7,970 nucleotides of DNA from BPIH01 sp042408535 (GTDB taxonomy: Bacteria; Chloroflexota; Limnocylindria; Limnocylindrales; CSP1-4). This document shows positions 5,264 through 7,970 of the stretch, one piece after another. A model generated the notes under the pieces. It ran no database searches and was not told the DNA's origin. It saw only the letters and a list, made by a program, of their open reading frames with translations. Both the position numbers and the translations under genes were made by a program. Where the stretch lies: positions 1 through 7,970 of the forward strand of contig JBHORA010000198.1 in NCBI GenBank assembly GCA_042408535.1. The letters run 5' to 3'. Every line of letters starts with the position of its first letter. Position 1 is the first letter of the stretch.

Positions 5264-5458
5264 CTACTCGCGCGGCGAGCCGGCGATGAGGACGTAGGCC
5301 ATGACGCTCATGGCGATGCCGAGGGCGGCGAGCATCGTCATCCCGGCAAAGTCGACGTGGCCGCTCCCGAAGGAAGGCACGAACCAGTAGACGACGGCGA
5401 TGGCAATGAAGAGGACGCCGATGAGAACCGCGTTCCGTGGATGGCGGAGTGGGTGCAT
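5264..5458 (-). CDS. Small two-helix membrane protein, probable minor oxidase subunit
   Basis: The 64-residue protein begins MHPLRHPRNAVLIGVLFIAI and ends LIAGSPRE. Two hydrophobic helices span about residues 9-28 and 38-59, joined by a loop FGSGHVDFAG. ATG 5456-5458 is chosen because GGTGGAG lies about 9 nt upstream and the gene then starts 4 nt after the coxC stop. In-frame upstream codons give a serine-rich off-frame reading of coxC and are rejected. Size, two-helix layout and position right after subunit III match the small accessory subunit-IV-type proteins of bacterial aa3 oxidases. The family is not recognised from a diagnostic motif, so the subunit role is inferred from context. Confidence 0.75.
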   Translation of the reverse strand: MHPLRHPRNAVLIGVLFIAIAVVYWFVPSFGSGHVDFAGMTMLAALGIAMSVMAYVLIAGSPRE

Positions 5459-5462
5459 CGGC

Positions 5463-6110
5463 TCAGGCTCCACCATGGCCGGGCAGGAGGTAGAGGGTCG
5501 AGAAGAGGACGATCCAGACGACGTCGACGAAGTGCCAGTAGAGCGAGACCGCTTCGACGGCGTCGTGGTGACGAGCCGAGAACTGGCCCGCCATCCCCCG
5601 GTAGAGGACGACCCCGAGCATGACGACACCGCCGAAGACGTGGGCCCCGTGGAAGCCGGTGAGGGTGAAGTAGGTCGTCCCGAAGGGCCCCGCGTCGAGG
5701 GTCATCCCCTCGCTGTAGAGGATCGTGTAGTCGATCGCCTGGAGGATGAGGAAGACGATGCCGAGGACGAAGGTGACGGCGATGTTCCGGAGGAAGGCCG
5801 TCCGGTCGTTGCGGCGGATCGCCGAGATGGCGAACTGGCAGGTAAAGGACGAGCTGATGAGAAGGACCGTCGCTGGGCCGACGAGGGGGAAGATCTGGAG
5901 GACGTGGGCGAGCTCGGCCGGCGGCCATTCGGGCGTCTGGGCTCGGATGTTGAAGTAGGCGGCGAAGAGGCCGGCGAAGAACATCACCTCGGAGGTGATG
6001 AAGAGGATCATCCCGAGGACCGGGTTGCTGATCCCGCCCCGGGTGTCGTGGGCGAGGCCGGCCACCGGGCTGTGCTCGACCTGGGCGATGGCTCTCGAGT
6101 CGGCGCTCAT
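5463..6110 (-). CDS. coxC: Cytochrome c oxidase subunit III
   Basis: This 215-residue protein starts at ATG 6108-6110 behind a strong GAGGAGGG ribosome site, 18 nt after coxA. It has the subunit III signature: residues 33-53 GMILFITSEVMFFAGLFAAY with the conserved Glu41, GFHGAHV at 152-158 with His154 and His157, and LYWHFVDVVWI at 190-200. About five membrane helices are visible, matching the short five-helix form that lacks the first two helices of the mitochondrial protein. It lacks metal cofactors; in the family it stabilises subunit I and the proton uptake path. Its stop is 4 nt before the small two-helix gene. Confidence 0.96.
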   Translation of the reverse strand: MSADSRAIAQVEHSPVAGLAHDTRGGISNPVLGMILFITSEVMFFAGLFAAYFNIRAQTPEWPPAELAHVLQIFPLVGPATVLLISSSFTCQFAISAIRRNDRTAFLRNIAVTFVLGIVFLILQAIDYTILYSEGMTLDAGPFGTTYFTLTGFHGAHVFGGVVMLGVVLYRGMAGQFSARHHDAVEAVSLYWHFVDVVWIVLFSTLYLLPGHGGA

Positions 6111-6128
6111 CGTGCGTTCCCTCCTCGC

Positions 6129-7808
6129 TCAGTGGCCAGCCGCGGTCGGGGCCGGCGGCAGCTGACCCGCCCAGGTCGGGGCACCCTCGTCCTTCGTCAG
6201 CCCGTGGCGGAGGTCGAAGAGCGGCCGCTCGGATCGGATCGGCGGCAGGTGCTCGAAGTTGTAGGGTGGCGGCGGCGACGTCGTCGCCCACTCGAGGGTG
6301 TTCGCCTCCCAGGGATCGTTGCCGGCCGGTTGCCCGCTCCGGAGGGAGACGAAGACGTTCCAGAGGAAGGGCAGGATCGAGGCGGCGATGAGGAAGCCAC
6401 CGATCGTGGCGACGAGGTTGAGGTCCGTCCAGCCAGCGTTCGCGCTGTAGTCGGCGATCCGGCGCGGCATCCCGGCCAGGCCGAGCTGGTGCATCGGGAA
6501 GAAGGTGAGGTTGAAGCCGACGAACATGAGGGCGAACTGGAGCTTGCCAAGGGTCTCGTCGAGCATGCGGCCCGTCATTTTCGGGAACCAGTAGTAGATC
6601 CCGGCGAAGACCCCGAAGGCCGAGCCACCGAAGAGGACGTAGTGGATGTGGGCGACGACGAAGTACGTGTCGTGGAGGGCGAAGTCGACCGGCACGACGG
6701 CGTGGAAGGCGCCGTTGATGCCGCCGATGAGGAACATCGACAGGAAGCCGAGGGCGTAGATGAGGGGGGTCTTGAAGGTGAGCTGGCCCTTGAAGAGGGT
6801 CGCGATCCAGTTGAACATCTTGACGCCCGTCGGGACGGCGATGAGGAAGGTCATGAACGAGAAGAAGGGCAGGAAGACCTGGCCGGTCGTGAACATGTGG
6901 TGGGCCCAGACCGAGAAGCCGAGGGCGCCGATGGCCGCCGTGGCGAAGACGAAGGCCTTGTAACCGAAGAGCGGCTTGCGAGAGAAGACCGGCAGGACCT
7001 CGCTGATGATCCCCATGGCCGGCAGCACCATGATGTAGACGGCCGGATGCGAGTAGAACCAGAAAATGTTCTGCCAGAGGACGGCCTGGCCACCGGTCGC
7101 CGGGTCGAAGAAGTTGCCACCGTAGTTCCGGTCGATGAAGAGCATGATGAGCCCGCTCGTCAGGACTGGGGTCGCCATGAGGACGAGGACGCTCGTGACG
7201 AGGACCGTCCAGACGAAGATCGGCATCCGGAAGAGGGTCATCCCTGGAGCTCGCATCTTGAAGATCGTGACGAGGAAGTTGATGGCCCCGAGAATCGAGC
7301 TCGTGCCGATGAGGGTCACCGCGACCAGCCAGAGATCGACGCCCCGGCCCGAGAAGGCGGCCCCCGCGAGGGGCGGGTAGGAAGTCCAGCCGGCGGCGGC
7401 GGCCCCGCCCTCGACGAAGAGGCCGGAGAGCATGAGGATGCCGCCGAGGGGCAGCATCCAGAAGGACAGGGCGTTGATCCGCGGGAAGGCCATGTCAGGG
7501 GCCCCGATCATGAGCGGCACGGCGTAGTTCCCGAACCCGGCGAGCATCGGGATGATGAAGAGAAAGAGCATGAGCGAGGCGTGGAGCGTGAACAGCTGGT
7601 TGTACGTCGCCTCGCTGAAGAACTGGAGGCCGGGCTGGGCGAGCTCGGCCCGGACGCCGAGGGCGAAGAGGCCGCCGAGGAGGAAGAAGACGAAGGAGTT
7701 GACGACGTAGAGGATCCCGATCTTCTTGTGGTCGGTTGTCGTCACCCACTCATAGATCGCGCTCCGATAGGTCGGGGTGGCGACTCGGGGGATCGCGGTC
7801 GTGGCCAT
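6129..7808 (-). CDS. coxA: Cytochrome c oxidase subunit I, A2-type heme-copper oxidase
   Basis: This 559-residue catalytic subunit starts at ATG 7806-7808, 7 nt after GAAGGGA. All cofactor ligands are visible: His76 (LHASLM) and His389 for the low-spin heme, His387 for the active-site heme (VVAHIHYVL), and His254, His303 and His304 for CuB, with Tyr258 placed for the His-Tyr crosslink. The D-pathway entry Asp105 (IGAPDMAFPR) and K-pathway Thr327 and Lys330 (PTGVKMFNW) are present. Helix VI reads FWFYSHPAVYI: the glutamate of A1 enzymes is Ala256, and Tyr252-Ser253 supply the YS motif that defines the A2 subfamily. It reduces oxygen to water and pumps protons. Twelve core helices end near residue 490, followed by a soluble tail of about 70 residues. 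The gene starts 22 nt after the cupredoxin stop and 18 nt before coxC. Confidence 0.97.
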   Translation of the reverse strand: MATTAIPRVATPTYRSAIYEWVTTTDHKKIGILYVVNSFVFFLLGGLFALGVRAELAQPGLQFFSEATYNQLFTLHASLMLFLFIIPMLAGFGNYAVPLMIGAPDMAFPRINALSFWMLPLGGILMLSGLFVEGGAAAAGWTSYPPLAGAAFSGRGVDLWLVAVTLIGTSSILGAINFLVTIFKMRAPGMTLFRMPIFVWTVLVTSVLVLMATPVLTSGLIMLFIDRNYGGNFFDPATGGQAVLWQNIFWFYSHPAVYIMVLPAMGIISEVLPVFSRKPLFGYKAFVFATAAIGALGFSVWAHHMFTTGQVFLPFFSFMTFLIAVPTGVKMFNWIATLFKGQLTFKTPLIYALGFLSMFLIGGINGAFHAVVPVDFALHDTYFVVAHIHYVLFGGSAFGVFAGIYYWFPKMTGRMLDETLGKLQFALMFVGFNLTFFPMHQLGLAGMPRRIADYSANAGWTDLNLVATIGGFLIAASILPFLWNVFVSLRSGQPAGNDPWEANTLEWATTSPPPPYNFEHLPPIRSERPLFDLRHGLTKDEGAPTWAGQLPPAPTAAGH

Positions 7809-7830
7809 GCCGATGTCCCTTCGCTTGCTC

Positions 7831-7970
7831 CTACTCGACGATGAGGGTGCCCGTCATGTTCGGGTGGACGGTGCAGACGAAGCCGTACGTCCCGGCCGGG
7901 AGGGCAGGGACGTCGTAGACCCGGGTCCCGACGCCGCTGAAGATCTCGCCCTGCCAGACCTCTCGTCCCG
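7831..7970 (-). CDS. C-terminal end of a cupredoxin protein (type-1 copper), possibly the tail of subunit II; partial
   Basis: The last 46 codons of a gene whose start lies beyond the window. They read GREVWQGEIFSGVGTRVYDV followed by a segment with FVCTVHPNMTG, ending TLIVE and a TAG at 7831-7833. The Cys-x2-His-x2-Met cluster gives three of the four type-1 copper ligands with amicyanin spacing; the first His would be upstream, out of view. The CxxxC pair of a CuA site is not seen here. The gene may therefore encode a separate cupredoxin, or subunit II carrying an extra C-terminal copper domain. The sequence is closely similar to the end of the 387-residue fusion protein in this operon, also at DNA level. 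It lies 22 nt before coxA, so it is probably co-transcribed. Confidence 0.85.
   Translation of the reverse strand, partial: GREVWQGEIFSGVGTRVYDVPALPAGTYGFVCTVHPNMTGTLIVE

Noticed and set aside
4031..5623. Plus-strand ORF of 530 codons rich in E, D, G and R
   Set aside because: It is antisense to the cupredoxin fusion and neighbouring genes, with low-complexity charged composition from GC bias. The minus strand holds clear motifs in the same stretch.
5400..7844. Plus-strand ORF of 814 codons, strongly acidic
   Set aside because: It is antisense to coxC and coxA. Its Asp/Glu/Gly/Arg composition is what results from reading CTC/GTC-rich membrane-protein genes backwards, and it shows no domain.

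Overview
This is a high-GC window whose genes all lie on the minus strand, so transcription runs from base 7970 towards base 1. It most likely comes from a bacterium of the Chloroflexota (Limnocylindria/Ellin6529-like). The grounds are the near-exclusive NNC/NNG codon use, an A2-type aa3 oxidase, and oxidase genes interleaved with amicyanin-like copper domains. The phylum is inferred from resemblance; no search was run.

Bases 7970 to 1389 hold a terminal-oxidase gene cluster, entered near its 5' side. In transcription order it contains: the C-terminal end of a type-1 copper (cupredoxin) protein, possibly the tail of subunit II; coxA; coxC; a 64-residue two-helix protein; a 387-residue membrane protein with a duplicated two-helix module fused to a second cupredoxin domain; a TlpA/ResA-like thioredoxin lipoprotein; an ABC ATPase; an ABC-2 permease; and a 59-residue protein of unknown function. 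Gaps are 4-55 nt, and the last three junctions are 4-base ATGA/ATGA/GTGA overlaps, so the set reads as one operon. CoxA and CoxC form the oxidase core. The cupredoxins are likely electron carriers or copper donors. The thioredoxin and the exporter are plausible cofactor or assembly factors. The tlpA gene has no usable start codon in its own frame; a single extra G just after a well-placed GTG would explain this.

Bases 1388 to 1218 form a 171-nt intergenic stretch rich in inverted repeats. It includes two three-armed alternating palindromes and a plausible -10 box for the next operon.

Bases 1217 to 1 hold a different, accessory-looking set: an AbrB-type antitoxin, a PemK/MazF-type toxin, a possible 46-residue ORF, and the first 124 residues of a conserved protein of unknown function beginning MKNQYFGD. 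Leucine codons change here from mostly CTC to mostly CTG, which suggests a separate history from the oxidase operon.

No rRNA, tRNA, CRISPR array, insertion sequence or origin was seen. Long plus-strand ORFs are antisense shadows of the minus-strand genes.
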